Shown here one piece after another: positions 7,872 through 14,621 of a stretch of DNA of 23,648 bases. Positions within the stretch are counted from its first letter, which is position 1. Each line of letters starts with the position of its first letter. The position numbers were made by a program, and so were the translations under genes. Source of the DNA: Collinsella sp. AM18-10 (GTDB lineage: Bacteria; Actinomycetota; Coriobacteriia; Coriobacteriales; Coriobacteriaceae); assembly GCF_003471585.1 (NCBI RefSeq), contig NZ_QRJO01000022.1, positions 1 through 23,648 of the forward strand, given 5' to 3'. Below the pieces are notes generated by a model, which had not been told where the DNA came from, did no database searches, and saw nothing but the letters and a program-made list of their open reading frames with translations.

Positions 7872-9005
7872 ATGGCAAAGGTAAAAATCAGCGACGTCGC
7901 GCGCGAGGCGGGGGTCTCGCTGGGCACGGTATCCAACGCGCTCAACCACCCCGAAAAGCTGCGCCCCGAGACCCTCAAGCTCATCAACGAGACCATCAAT
8001 CGCCTTGGCTACCTGCCCAACCAAAGCGCTCGCCAGCTGGCCGGCGGCACCACTAAGTCCTTTGGCCTTGTCCTCCCCCGTCTCGACCACGGCTTTTCGC
8101 TCCAGATTGCCAGCGGTGCCCACAACGAGGCACGCAAGCACGGCTATGACTTGCTCATCGCCAATGCCGATAACGACGACATTCTCGAGGATCATTACCT
8201 GCGCTATTTTATGGGCACGCAGATGTCCGGCGTCATGGTTCAGCCCATGGCGTCCCCCGACTGGCACCCCGCCATGGCCAAGATGCCCGTGCCGATCGTC
8301 CATCTGGACATCCACTGCTCCGAGCCCGGTTATTACGTGGCTGCCGACAACGAGGCACAAGGCCGCATTATCGCCGAGCTCGCCGTTGCCCGTGGCGCAC
8401 GCCATATCACCGTTGTGGGCAGAGCGGCATTTATGCAGCTCACCTTGCGCGTACTTGGCATCCACAAGGCCCTCGCCCTGCATCCCGATATCAAGATCGA
8501 AGTCATCGACGCCGGCGAATGGAATACCGCTGCCGACGGCTACAGCATCGGTGCCCAGCTTGCCGAGCGCCCTGATGACAAGCGCCCCGATTTTGTCATC
8601 GGCCTGACCGACGTATTGGCCTCGGGCGTTATCGCAGCGCTGACCGACAAAGGCATCTCCGTCCCTGAGCAGGTCCGCGTGGCCGGCTGCGACGGCAACC
8701 CCCTTGCATGGAGCGGATCGGTCCCGCTCACTACGGTAGCGCCCCCGGGCTACGAGATTGGCCGCAAGGGCGTTCAATTGCTCATAGAGCAAATCGAGGA
8801 TAAACCTGCCGCCAAGACCAAACGAGTCCGCATCGGCTCCGCCGCGCGCACCGTCACCACGGTCACGGCCAGCGAGGACATTAACCGTCAGGAGCTCGTG
8901 CGTCCCTTCTTGCTCGAGCGCGTAAGCACCCAAAATGCCAAGCCGCACCCGACGGGCCAACCCATGGTCCCAACAACCGACATCAACCTAGGCGCCTACT
9001 TGTGA
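7872..9005 (+). CDS. LacI family transcriptional regulator
   Basis: 377-residue cytosolic repressor. The DNA-binding headpiece is clear at residues 4-55: KISDVAREAGVSLGTVSNALNHPEKLRPET and the hinge LGYLPNQSARQLA. A periplasmic-binding-protein-like sensor domain follows, with KSFGLVLP, IANADNDDILEDHYLRYFM, GVMVQPM, ITVVGR and FVIGLTDVLASGVIAALTDKGISVPEQVRVAGCDGN, all at expected places. An extra tail of about 35 residues follows the usual end and has no recognisable motif. AAGGGG five bases before the ATG fixes the start, which is in the middle of a longer open frame whose upstream part is antisense to glmS. The ligand is unknown; sugar regulons are usual, and divergent glmS makes an amino sugar link plausible but unproven. 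A strong terminator follows. Confidence 0.95.
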   Translation: MAKVKISDVAREAGVSLGTVSNALNHPEKLRPETLKLINETINRLGYLPNQSARQLAGGTTKSFGLVLPRLDHGFSLQIASGAHNEARKHGYDLLIANADNDDILEDHYLRYFMGTQMSGVMVQPMASPDWHPAMAKMPVPIVHLDIHCSEPGYYVAADNEAQGRIIAELAVARGARHITVVGRAAFMQLTLRVLGIHKALALHPDIKIEVIDAGEWNTAADGYSIGAQLAERPDDKRPDFVIGLTDVLASGVIAALTDKGISVPEQVRVAGCDGNPLAWSGSVPLTTVAPPGYEIGRKGVQLLIEQIEDKPAAKTKRVRIGSAARTVTTVTASEDINRQELVRPFLLERVSTQNAKPHPTGQPMVPTTDINLGAYL

Positions 9006-9006
9006 C

Positions 9007-9049
9007 AAAAAAACGCCGCAACGGAAACAGGCCCGCTGCGGCGTTTTTT
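9007..9049 (+). terminator. Intrinsic terminator of the LacI-family gene
   Basis: AAAAAACGCCGCA pairs with TGCGGCGTTTTTT across a 15-base loop, giving a stem followed by six T, starting 2 bases after the stop codon. Confidence 0.9.
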
Positions 9050-9089
9050 ACTGGCCCCATGTGCCCTCCCCGTTTAGCCGGACCTGCGG

Positions 9090-9221
9090 CTACGGATATT
9101 TATGGAATGTAATCCATTTTTCATTAGCTTTTTTGTTAAAATAGACTCAATTCCATATTTTTAGATATTTCCTATAAGTATTGATTTTGCTCCAGTTTTT
9201 TCTCGCCAAGAAAGGGGTTTC
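9090..9221 (+). promoter_or_regulatory. AT-rich leader of the DUF4143 ATPase gene
   Basis: About 110 bases very rich in A and T, in sharp contrast with the surrounding GC-rich DNA. It contains the small palindrome ATGGAATGTAATCCAT (9102-9117) and -10-like TAAAAT (9137-9142). The true promoter within it cannot be fixed by eye. Confidence 0.5.
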
Positions 9222-10427
9222 ATGAATCTGATTGATCGCAAACAGTACCTCGACTGGCTCATTTCGTGGAAAGACTCACACGTCATCAAGGTCGTTTCGG
9301 GCGTGCGAAGGTCCGGCAAATCAAAGCTATTCGAAATCTACCGTAGCTACCTGCGCGATCATGGAATCACAGGCGACCAGGTTATATCCCTCAACTTTGA
9401 AGACCTGGAGTTCGAGTCGCTTACGTCGTATAGAGCGCTCTACGACTACATTTCCGCCAGACTCGTCCCCGATAAGATGAACTACGTTTTTCTGGACGAG
9501 ATACAGCACGTCGAGCATTTCGAAAAAGCCGTCGACAGTCTTTTTATCAAGGACAATGTCGACCTCCACATAACCGGTTCCAACGCTTATCTGCTCTCGA
9601 GCGAGCTGGCAACTTTGCTCTCCGGCCGCTACGTAGAGCTCAAGATGCTGCCCCTATCCTTTAAAGAGTTTTGCTCGGCAAAAACCAATGACGGAAAGGC
9701 TCCCGCGCAGTTGTTTGACGAGTACATAACCAGGGGCTCTTTTCCCTTTATCGCCGAGACGGGTATTCAGGGACCCCAGGCGCGCGATTATCTTATGAGC
9801 CTCTACGATGCCATCGTCATACGCGACGTTATCGAACGCCTGAAGGTCTCGGACGTCCCGACCCTGCGCGATATCACCAAGTTCCTACTCCATAGCATTG
9901 GAAACCGGATCTCGATTAAAAAAATCTCCGACACGCTCTCGTCCAACGGCAACAAAACCGACCAGAAAACCGTAGCCAAGTACCTCAAAGGCTTAACAGA
10001 CAGCCTTGTGCTGTACTTTGCTCCGCGCTATAACGTGCGCGGTCGGCAGCTTCTTTCAACAAACGGCAAATACTACGCCGTTGACCTTGGACTTAGAGGC
10101 GCTCTCGTCAAAACCCAAAGCAGCGATATCGGTCATATCCTCGAAAATGTTGTTTATCTCGAGCTCCTACGCCGTGGATACGACGTCTACGTGGGCGATA
10201 TCGACGGCGGGGAAATTGATTTTGTTGCCCTAAAGTCAGACGAGACAGCCTATTTTCAGGTTTCAGCCACAACGCTCGACGAAACTACCCTCGATCGAGA
10301 GTTGGCCCCCTTTAAGAAAGTCCGAGACAACTACCCCAAGACGCTTCTTACGCTCGACACGCTGTTTGCGCTTGCGAACTACGAAGGAGTCCGCAAGCGC
10401 AACGTGATCGACTGGCTCCTGGAGTAA
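9222..10427 (+). CDS. AAA ATPase with DUF4143 domain
   Basis: 401-residue P-loop protein of the widespread AAA_14/DUF4143 family, whose role is not firmly established; some authors link it to toxin-antitoxin-like or defence functions. Walker A is at about residues 27-34 (GVRRSGKS), Walker B at about 89-94 (YVFLDEIQ), and the TGSNAYLLSSELATLLSGRY sensor segment follows. The DUF4143 part (about 190-380) includes KTVAKYLKGLTDSLVLYFAPRYNVRGRQLL, YYAVDLGLRGAL and an ENVVYLELLRRGYDVYVG...EIDFVAL...YFQVS stretch that resembles a PD-(D/E)xK nuclease fold with Gln in place of the catalytic Glu/Asp. AAAGGGG four bases before the ATG supports the start. Its codons are less GC-rich than those of its neighbours and its leader is AT-rich, which suggests recent acquisition. 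No partner gene is adjacent. Confidence 0.93.
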   Translation: MNLIDRKQYLDWLISWKDSHVIKVVSGVRRSGKSKLFEIYRSYLRDHGITGDQVISLNFEDLEFESLTSYRALYDYISARLVPDKMNYVFLDEIQHVEHFEKAVDSLFIKDNVDLHITGSNAYLLSSELATLLSGRYVELKMLPLSFKEFCSAKTNDGKAPAQLFDEYITRGSFPFIAETGIQGPQARDYLMSLYDAIVIRDVIERLKVSDVPTLRDITKFLLHSIGNRISIKKISDTLSSNGNKTDQKTVAKYLKGLTDSLVLYFAPRYNVRGRQLLSTNGKYYAVDLGLRGALVKTQSSDIGHILENVVYLELLRRGYDVYVGDIDGGEIDFVALKSDETAYFQVSATTLDETTLDRELAPFKKVRDNYPKTLLTLDTLFALANYEGVRKRNVIDWLLE

Positions 10428-10494
10428 CTTGTAACGTCATAACCCTCCGCCAGCTCCTTACCAAGGCCGCAGCCCCAGTCGCTTAAAGCACAAT

Positions 10495-10541
10495 GCCCCT
10501 CTTATCGGCCAAAACAGCAATCTTGGCGTGATAAGAGGGGC
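10495..10541. repeat. Inverted repeat downstream of the ATPase gene
   Basis: Perfect 12-bp arms GCCCCTCTTATC / GATAAGAGGGGC (10495-10506 and 10530-10541) with an inner GCCAA/TTGGC pair. It lies between convergent genes and could stop transcription from either side, although no T-tract follows. The rest of 10428-10628 shows nothing recognisable. Confidence 0.65.
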
Positions 10542-10628
10542 TGACTGCGTCAGCGCCTCCACGCAGGCGCCGTTACCGTCACCGTCCTGCGGGATCGGGC
10601 GCGGGGCATGGCGACTCGCGTGCAAACG

Positions 10629-11279
10629 CTAGCGCACGGCCTTGACCGCGGCCGGCAGATCGAACAGCGTATCGAGAACGGCCTCGCAGCCATCCACCAC
10701 GTCCTGCGGCAGCGGCACGATATCGGGAACGGCAAAGACGTGGCAGCCGGCCGTGATGCCCGAGACGCAGCCGTTGCGGGAATCCTCGACCACGGCACAC
10801 TCCTCGGGCGCAAAGCCCGCGCGCTCGCAGGCGAGCAGGTACATCTCGGGATCGGGCTTGCCGTGTGCGACGTCCTCGCCGCAGGTCACCGTCTCAAACT
10901 TGTCAAAGAGGCCGACCGTCTTAAGGTTGCGCTCGGCGGTAACATGGCGCGACGACGTCGCAAGACCCACGTGATAGCCCGCGGTCAGCAGCTCGTCTAG
11001 GCACTCGGCGGCGCCGGCCTTAAGCTCCAGGTCGGTCTTGACCATCTCGTCGCGAATCTCCTTGTGACGACGATAGATCGCCTCAGCGGTTTCGCTGCTG
11101 TTGTAATGCTCCTCAAGGATGCCCATGACATCGGGCAGCGTACGACCGATAAACTGATGGATCAGCGCATCATCAATCGCGAATCCCAGCTCGGCCGCTC
11201 CCGCCTTCCACGCCTTGATACCCAAACGCTCGGTATCGACCAGCGTTCCGTCCATATCAAAAATAACAGCCTTGATCAT
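10629..11279 (-). CDS. HAD family hydrolase, paralogue 1
   Basis: 216-residue cytosolic phosphatase or phosphomutase of the beta-phosphoglucomutase/Gph-like HAD subfamily. The catalytic Asp8 and Asp10 are in VIFDMDGTLVDTE; a helical cap spans about 15-80; motif II is ATSSR (about 107-111); motif III Lys is in HGKPDPEMYLL; motif IV is VVEDSRNGCVSGITAG. All catalytic residues are present. Start at MIKAVIFD is supported by GGGGGA five bases upstream; the open frame extends further but without support. A second gene at 12613-13263 codes for a protein more than 80 percent identical by eye, differing mainly in the cap, so substrates may differ. The substrate is unknown; sugar phosphates are typical. 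Confidence 0.94.
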   Translation of the reverse strand: MIKAVIFDMDGTLVDTERLGIKAWKAGAAELGFAIDDALIHQFIGRTLPDVMGILEEHYNSSETAEAIYRRHKEIRDEMVKTDLELKAGAAECLDELLTAGYHVGLATSSRHVTAERNLKTVGLFDKFETVTCGEDVAHGKPDPEMYLLACERAGFAPEECAVVEDSRNGCVSGITAGCHVFAVPDIVPLPQDVVDGCEAVLDTLFDLPAAVKAVR

Positions 11280-11334
11280 ATCGGTCCCCCATCGCTTCGC
11301 GCTGCTGTACTCCCGCAACTTTACCGCACCTGTA

Positions 11335-11361
11335 AACTTGTATATAACGTATATAGCATAT
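11335..11361 (-). promoter_or_regulatory. Conserved promoter box of HAD paralogue 1
   Basis: A 21-base stretch (11335-11355) is identical to 13313-13333 upstream of HAD paralogue 2; CATAT follows in both after one differing base. On the minus strand it contains TATATACGTTATATACAAG. It lies 56 bases before the ATG and probably contains the -10 region and possibly an operator. Confidence 0.65.
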
Positions 11362-11390
11362 TGCACTTTCGTTACATAGATAGAAGTCTT

Positions 11391-11418
11391 ATGACAAGTG
11401 GCTCGGTAGGATTATAGT
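11391..11418 (+). promoter_or_regulatory. Candidate larE promoter
   Basis: ATGACA (11391-11396) and TATAGT (11413-11418) are separated by 16 bases, each one or two changes from the consensus, 35 bases before the larE ATG. Confidence 0.5.
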
Positions 11419-11452
11419 TTTCGACCGAGTACTCAACGGCAAGGATCGATTC

Positions 11453-12331
11453 ATGCTTTCAGACACCACCGCACCTGCAGAGGGGCTTCAGGACAAACTC
11501 GCAGCGCTCGAGCAGCTGCTTTTGGCATACGGACGCGTCGCCATCGGCTTTTCCGGTGGCGTCGACAGCAGCTTTTTGGCCGCGGTCTGCGCCCGCATCA
11601 TGCCCGCCAGCACGCTTCTCGTTCACCTCACCACGCCGCTCATCGGCACGCCCGAGCAGGCTTCGTTTGAGCGGTCCGTTGACGGGCAGGCCAATGAAGG
11701 GCCGCATTTTAAGCTCCCCGTGCTCAATCTTTCGGTCGATCAGCTGCGGCTCCCCCAAGTAGCCTGCAACGATGCCGACCGCTGCTACCACTGCAAGCGC
11801 GCCGGCTTTACCGCCATCGTCAACCACGCCAGGTCGCTGGGTTTTCCCACCGTCATCGACGGCAGCAACGCAAGCGACCGCGGCGACTACCGCCCCGGCA
11901 TGCGCGCCGCCCAGGAGCTCGGCGTGCGCTCGCCCCTCATGGAGGTCGGCTTTACCAAGGACGAAGAGCGCGAGCTGCTGCGCGCCTGGGGCTATCCCGT
12001 TTGGAACCTGCCGGCAGGAGCCTGCCTGGCCACGCGTGTCCCCACGGGCGAGGAGCTCACGCGCGAGAAGGTCGATGTAATCCGCGCCTGTGAGGACTAC
12101 CTGCACGACCTTGGCCTGGACCAGGTCCGCGCACGCCTCGTCGGCGGCTGCATGCATATCGAGGCCGCGCCGGCAGACGTCGCCAAGATCGCCGCCCTCG
12201 GCAGGACCGCGGTCAACGACGAGGGCAAGGCCCCGCTTCCCGCCGCCATCGAATCTGCCCTGCGCAACCTAGGCTGCGGCCATATCTCCCCCGAGGTCAC
12301 CCCCTACATCCACGGCAACATGAACCTTTAA
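11453..12331 (+). CDS. larE: LarE-type ATP-dependent sulfur transferase
   Basis: PP-loop enzyme of 292 residues. In characterised systems LarE adenylylates and then adds sulfur to the carboxylates of a pyridinium mononucleotide, toward the nickel-pincer (NPN) cofactor of lactate racemase LarA. The PP-loop SGGVDSS is at residues 34-40. Cys191 lies in NLPAGACLATRVPTGEEL, the segment that carries the sulfur-donating cysteine of Lactobacillus LarE. Cys111 and Cys114 form CYHC; three cysteines of this kind are associated with LarE proteins that use an iron-sulfur cluster instead of sacrificing the cysteine, so either mechanism is possible. AAGGAT 8 bases before the ATG supports the start. No larA, larB or larC is in the window; the flanking genes are two HAD paralogues on the other strand. 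Confidence 0.93.
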   Translation: MLSDTTAPAEGLQDKLAALEQLLLAYGRVAIGFSGGVDSSFLAAVCARIMPASTLLVHLTTPLIGTPEQASFERSVDGQANEGPHFKLPVLNLSVDQLRLPQVACNDADRCYHCKRAGFTAIVNHARSLGFPTVIDGSNASDRGDYRPGMRAAQELGVRSPLMEVGFTKDEERELLRAWGYPVWNLPAGACLATRVPTGEELTREKVDVIRACEDYLHDLGLDQVRARLVGGCMHIEAAPADVAKIAALGRTAVNDEGKAPLPAAIESALRNLGCGHISPEVTPYIHGNMNL

Positions 12332-12471
12332 GTTACGCCGTTTTACAAACGGCGTAACCGCTCGGCGCTGCGCGGGTTCCGGGCACGGCAAACTGACGTT
12401 CAACTTCACGGGCGCGACCAAAAGGTCAGCGCCCGCTTGTTTCACGTCACCTTGCCGCACCCGGAACCCGC
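12332..12471 (+). repeat. Structured element A, copy 2
   Basis: Starts at the base after the larE stop codon. First hairpin 12332-12343 with 12347-12358. The long stem then pairs 372-383 with 460-471, 386-391 with 452-457, 394-399 with 444-449 and 409-419 with 424-435 around AAAA (plus 12000). Compared with copy 1 the outer stem sequence is entirely different, yet still fully complementary, while the GACGTTCAA and GCGCGACCAAAAGGTCAGCGCC parts are conserved. Confidence 0.82.
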
Positions 12472-12514
12472 TCGCTCGCTTATGCTCAACCTGGGCTACA
12501 TAAATTGTCGCCAA

Positions 12515-12558
12515 CCTACCAAAAGAGAACAGGTTTATTTTGGCAGGTTTTATCTGGG
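12515..12558 (+). repeat. REP-like repeat, copy 3
   Basis: Arms CCTACCAAAA / TTTTGGCAGG (12515-12524 and 12538-12547), loop GAGAACAGGTTTA and tail TTTTATCTGGG. It lies downstream of HAD paralogue 2, in the same orientation as copy 4 on the other side of that gene. Confidence 0.85.
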
Positions 12559-12612
12559 AAAACGCAAGCGGGGCCACGCCGAAGCTACCGTCATCAACCT
12601 CGGCGCATGCCT

Positions 12613-13263
12613 TTAGCGCACTGCCCTGACCGCTGCCGGCAGCTCAAAGAGCGTATCGAGCACGGCCTCGCAGCCGTCCGCCACGTCCTGCGGCAGCGGC
12701 AAGATATCGGGCACGGCAAAGACATGGCAGCCGGCCGTGATGCCTGAGACGCAGCCATTGCGTGAGTCCTCGACCACCGCACATTCCTCGGGAGCAAAGC
12801 CCGCGCGCTCGCAGGCGAGCAGGTAGATCTCGGGATCGGGCTTGCCGTTCAGGGTATCCTCGTTGCAGGTCACCGTCTCAAACCTATCAAAGAGGCCGAC
12901 CGTCTTAAGGTTGCGCTCGGCCGCAACGCGGCGCGACGACGTCGCAAGACCCACGTGATAGCCCGCAGCCAGCAGCTCGTCCAGGCACTCGGCGGCGCCG
13001 GCCTTAAGCTCCAGATCGGTCTTGACCATCTCGTCGAGAGCATCCCTGTAGTGGGCTTCGACCGTCTCGACGATTTCGCGGCTGCCGTAATGCTCCTCAA
13101 GGATGTCCCTGACATCAGGCATCGAGCGACCGATAAACTGGTGGACCAGCGCATCATCAATCGCAACCCCCAGCTCGGCAGCGCCCACCTTCCATGCCCT
13201 CATGTCCAAGCGCTCGGTATCGATCAACGTTCCGTCCATGTCAAAAATGACAGCCTTGATCAT
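12613..13263 (-). CDS. HAD family hydrolase, paralogue 2
   Basis: 216-residue near-twin of the protein coded at 10629-11279, with the same catalytic set: VIFDMDGTLIDTE (Asp8 and Asp10), ATSSR, NGKPDPEIYLL and VVEDSRNGCVSGITAG. The last 75 residues are almost unchanged between the two, while residues about 47-78 of the cap domain differ at more than half the positions. In this subfamily the cap contacts the substrate, so the pair probably handle different phosphate esters. The start is supported by GGGGGC before the ATG and by the matching paralogue. The gene is bracketed by two same-orientation REP-like repeats, and its upstream box equals that of paralogue 1. The substrate is unknown. Confidence 0.94.
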   Translation of the reverse strand: MIKAVIFDMDGTLIDTERLDMRAWKVGAAELGVAIDDALVHQFIGRSMPDVRDILEEHYGSREIVETVEAHYRDALDEMVKTDLELKAGAAECLDELLAAGYHVGLATSSRRVAAERNLKTVGLFDRFETVTCNEDTLNGKPDPEIYLLACERAGFAPEECAVVEDSRNGCVSGITAGCHVFAVPDILPLPQDVADGCEAVLDTLFELPAAVRAVR

Positions 13264-13312
13264 ATCGGCCCCCTTCGCCGGCTTGCGTTACCGCAACCCC
13301 ACCCCACTTTGC

Positions 13313-13339
13313 AACTTGTATATAACGTATATATCATAT
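13313..13339 (-). promoter_or_regulatory. Conserved promoter box of HAD paralogue 2
   Basis: Identical over 21 bases to 11335-11355. It lies 50 bases before this gene's ATG; most of the leader between box and ribosome binding site has diverged, which suggests selection on the box. Confidence 0.65.
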
Positions 13340-13347
13340 CGCGCCAA

Positions 13348-13391
13348 GCTGCTGAAAAGGGACAGGTTTATTTTGGCAGGTTTTATCTGGG
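13348..13391 (+). repeat. REP-like repeat, copy 4 (degenerate left arm)
   Basis: Contains AAAAGGGACAGGTTTA, TTTTGGCAGG and TTTTATCTGGGG in the same order as the other copies, but the left arm reads GCTGCTGAAAA and pairs poorly. It starts 9 bases upstream of the CATAT end of the HAD promoter box. Confidence 0.8.
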
Positions 13392-13403
13392 GAAACGCCG
13401 AAT

Positions 13404-13437
13404 AGCTCCATATGCACAACCGTCGCAGCTCCATATG
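13404..13437. repeat. Direct repeat AGCTCCATATG
   Basis: The 11-mer occurs at 13404-13414 and 13427-13437, 23 bases apart start to start (about two helical turns), between the HAD and nuclease promoters. It could be a tandem protein-binding site or chance. The rest of 13264-13550 holds the HAD promoter box, REP copy 4 and the nuclease promoter. Confidence 0.35.
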
Positions 13438-13508
13438 AGGCAAATGAATCAGTAACGTCTATCCCAAATCTTGAGTATTTGTTCGATAGAACGGCCCCTG
13501 CCGGCACC

Positions 13509-13517
13509 TGCTAGACT
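13509..13517 (+). promoter_or_regulatory. Extended -10 promoter of the nuclease gene
   Basis: TGCTAGACT lies 34 bases before the ATG and matches the TGnTAnnnT form seen at other genes here; no -35 is evident. Confidence 0.5.
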
Positions 13518-13550
13518 GGTAGATTCCCAACCATCTAGCCAGGAGCCGCA

Positions 13551-14510
13551 ATGTCGCGCAAGTCCGCCTACAAGCAAGTACTTTCCATCGGCACCGCCGT
13601 GGTGCTGGGCTTTGCGCTGTTTACGGGATCGCTCGACGGGGCGCCCAAGCTGCTCTCGCCGCAAAGCGATGAGCAGGCGGCGGCTCTAGCCGAGAAGCAA
13701 AGCGAGAGCCCCAACCGCACCGACGACGAAGCGGACTTGGTCGCCCGGCTCGAATCGGGAACAGCGAGCTCCGAGGACTCCGGCGATGGCTCCGAATCCG
13801 CCACGACCGGCACCGCTGACGATGTCTCTTCGAACGCCACCCCCGTCGACGAAGTGGAAAACCCCGACCTCAACCGCGCCCGCGGCGTATATCTCAGCAG
13901 CATTCCCGACTACGCCGGCAACCCCTACGTTGCCCTCCGCGCCGACGGCACGCATCCGCTCGGCACGCCGTCGTTCACGCTCGATGAATACGAACGGGCC
14001 ACCGAAGAGGGCTGCTTTAAGAAGTTCTCTAAACTCGACAGCCTGGGCCGTACCCGCAAAGCGCTCGCCTGCATAGGACCCGAATCGCTCGGCCAAGGCA
14101 AGCGCGGCGACATCTCGCGCATCCATCCCGCCGGTTGGCACCAGCAGCGCTACGACTTTATTCCAGGCCAGAGCCTCTACAACCGCTGTCACCTTATCGC
14201 CTGGTCGCTCTGCGGCGAAAACGCCAACCGCAAAAATCTCCTCACCGGTACTAGCTATCTCAACGAGACAGGCATGTTGCCCTTCGAAGAGCAGATTCTC
14301 GGCTACATCCACGACACGGGCAACCACGTGCTCTATCGCGTCACACCCATGTATAACGAAGAGGAACTTGTCTGCCGTGGCGTGCGCCTTGAGGCACAGT
14401 CGGTCGAGGACCACGGCAAAACGCTGTGCTTCCACGTGTACTGCTACAACCTGCAACCGCATGTGCAGATTGACTACGCCACCGGCCGCAACCAGGCCTC
14501 GGGGGACTAG
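13551..14510 (+). CDS. Membrane-anchored or secreted DNA/RNA non-specific endonuclease
   Basis: 319 residues. A positively charged start and hydrophobic segment (about residues 9-27, VLSIGTAVVLGFALFTG) form a signal peptide or anchor. A Ser/Glu/Asp/Thr-rich linker follows (about 35-105), then the nuclease domain. LYNRCHLIAWSLCGENANRKNLLTGTSYLNETGMLPFEE matches the active site of the beta-beta-alpha metal nucleases such as EndA and streptococcal DNases: the His of (D/N)R(G/C)H as general base, the Asn of NxxN(R)KNL for metal binding, and the TGTxxxNxxGM(xx)FE block. The first motif reads NRCH instead of DRGH, a variation also found in Gram-positive members. It probably degrades extracellular nucleic acid for nutrition or DNA uptake. 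AGGAG five bases before the ATG fixes the start. It has its own promoter. Confidence 0.92.
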   Translation: MSRKSAYKQVLSIGTAVVLGFALFTGSLDGAPKLLSPQSDEQAAALAEKQSESPNRTDDEADLVARLESGTASSEDSGDGSESATTGTADDVSSNATPVDEVENPDLNRARGVYLSSIPDYAGNPYVALRADGTHPLGTPSFTLDEYERATEEGCFKKFSKLDSLGRTRKALACIGPESLGQGKRGDISRIHPAGWHQQRYDFIPGQSLYNRCHLIAWSLCGENANRKNLLTGTSYLNETGMLPFEEQILGYIHDTGNHVLYRVTPMYNEEELVCRGVRLEAQSVEDHGKTLCFHVYCYNLQPHVQIDYATGRNQASGD

Positions 14511-14551
14511 CCCTAACCACGACAAGAACCGATTTGCATCCCCCAGGGATC

Positions 14552-14586
14552 AAAAAGGGCCGCTCCGGATTACCCAGAGCGGCCCT
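14552..14586 (-). terminator. Terminator of the EF-G-like gene
   Basis: GGGCCGCTC / GAGCGGCCC stem (14557-14565 with 14577-14585), followed on the minus strand by TTTTT. It may also stop the convergent nuclease transcript. Confidence 0.85.
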
Positions 14587-14621
14587 TGCATCGGCATGCA
14601 TGTTGCAGACAAAGCCACACG

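Noticed and set aside
7830..8960. 376-residue minus-strand open frame
   Set aside because: It is the reverse shadow of the LacI-family gene.
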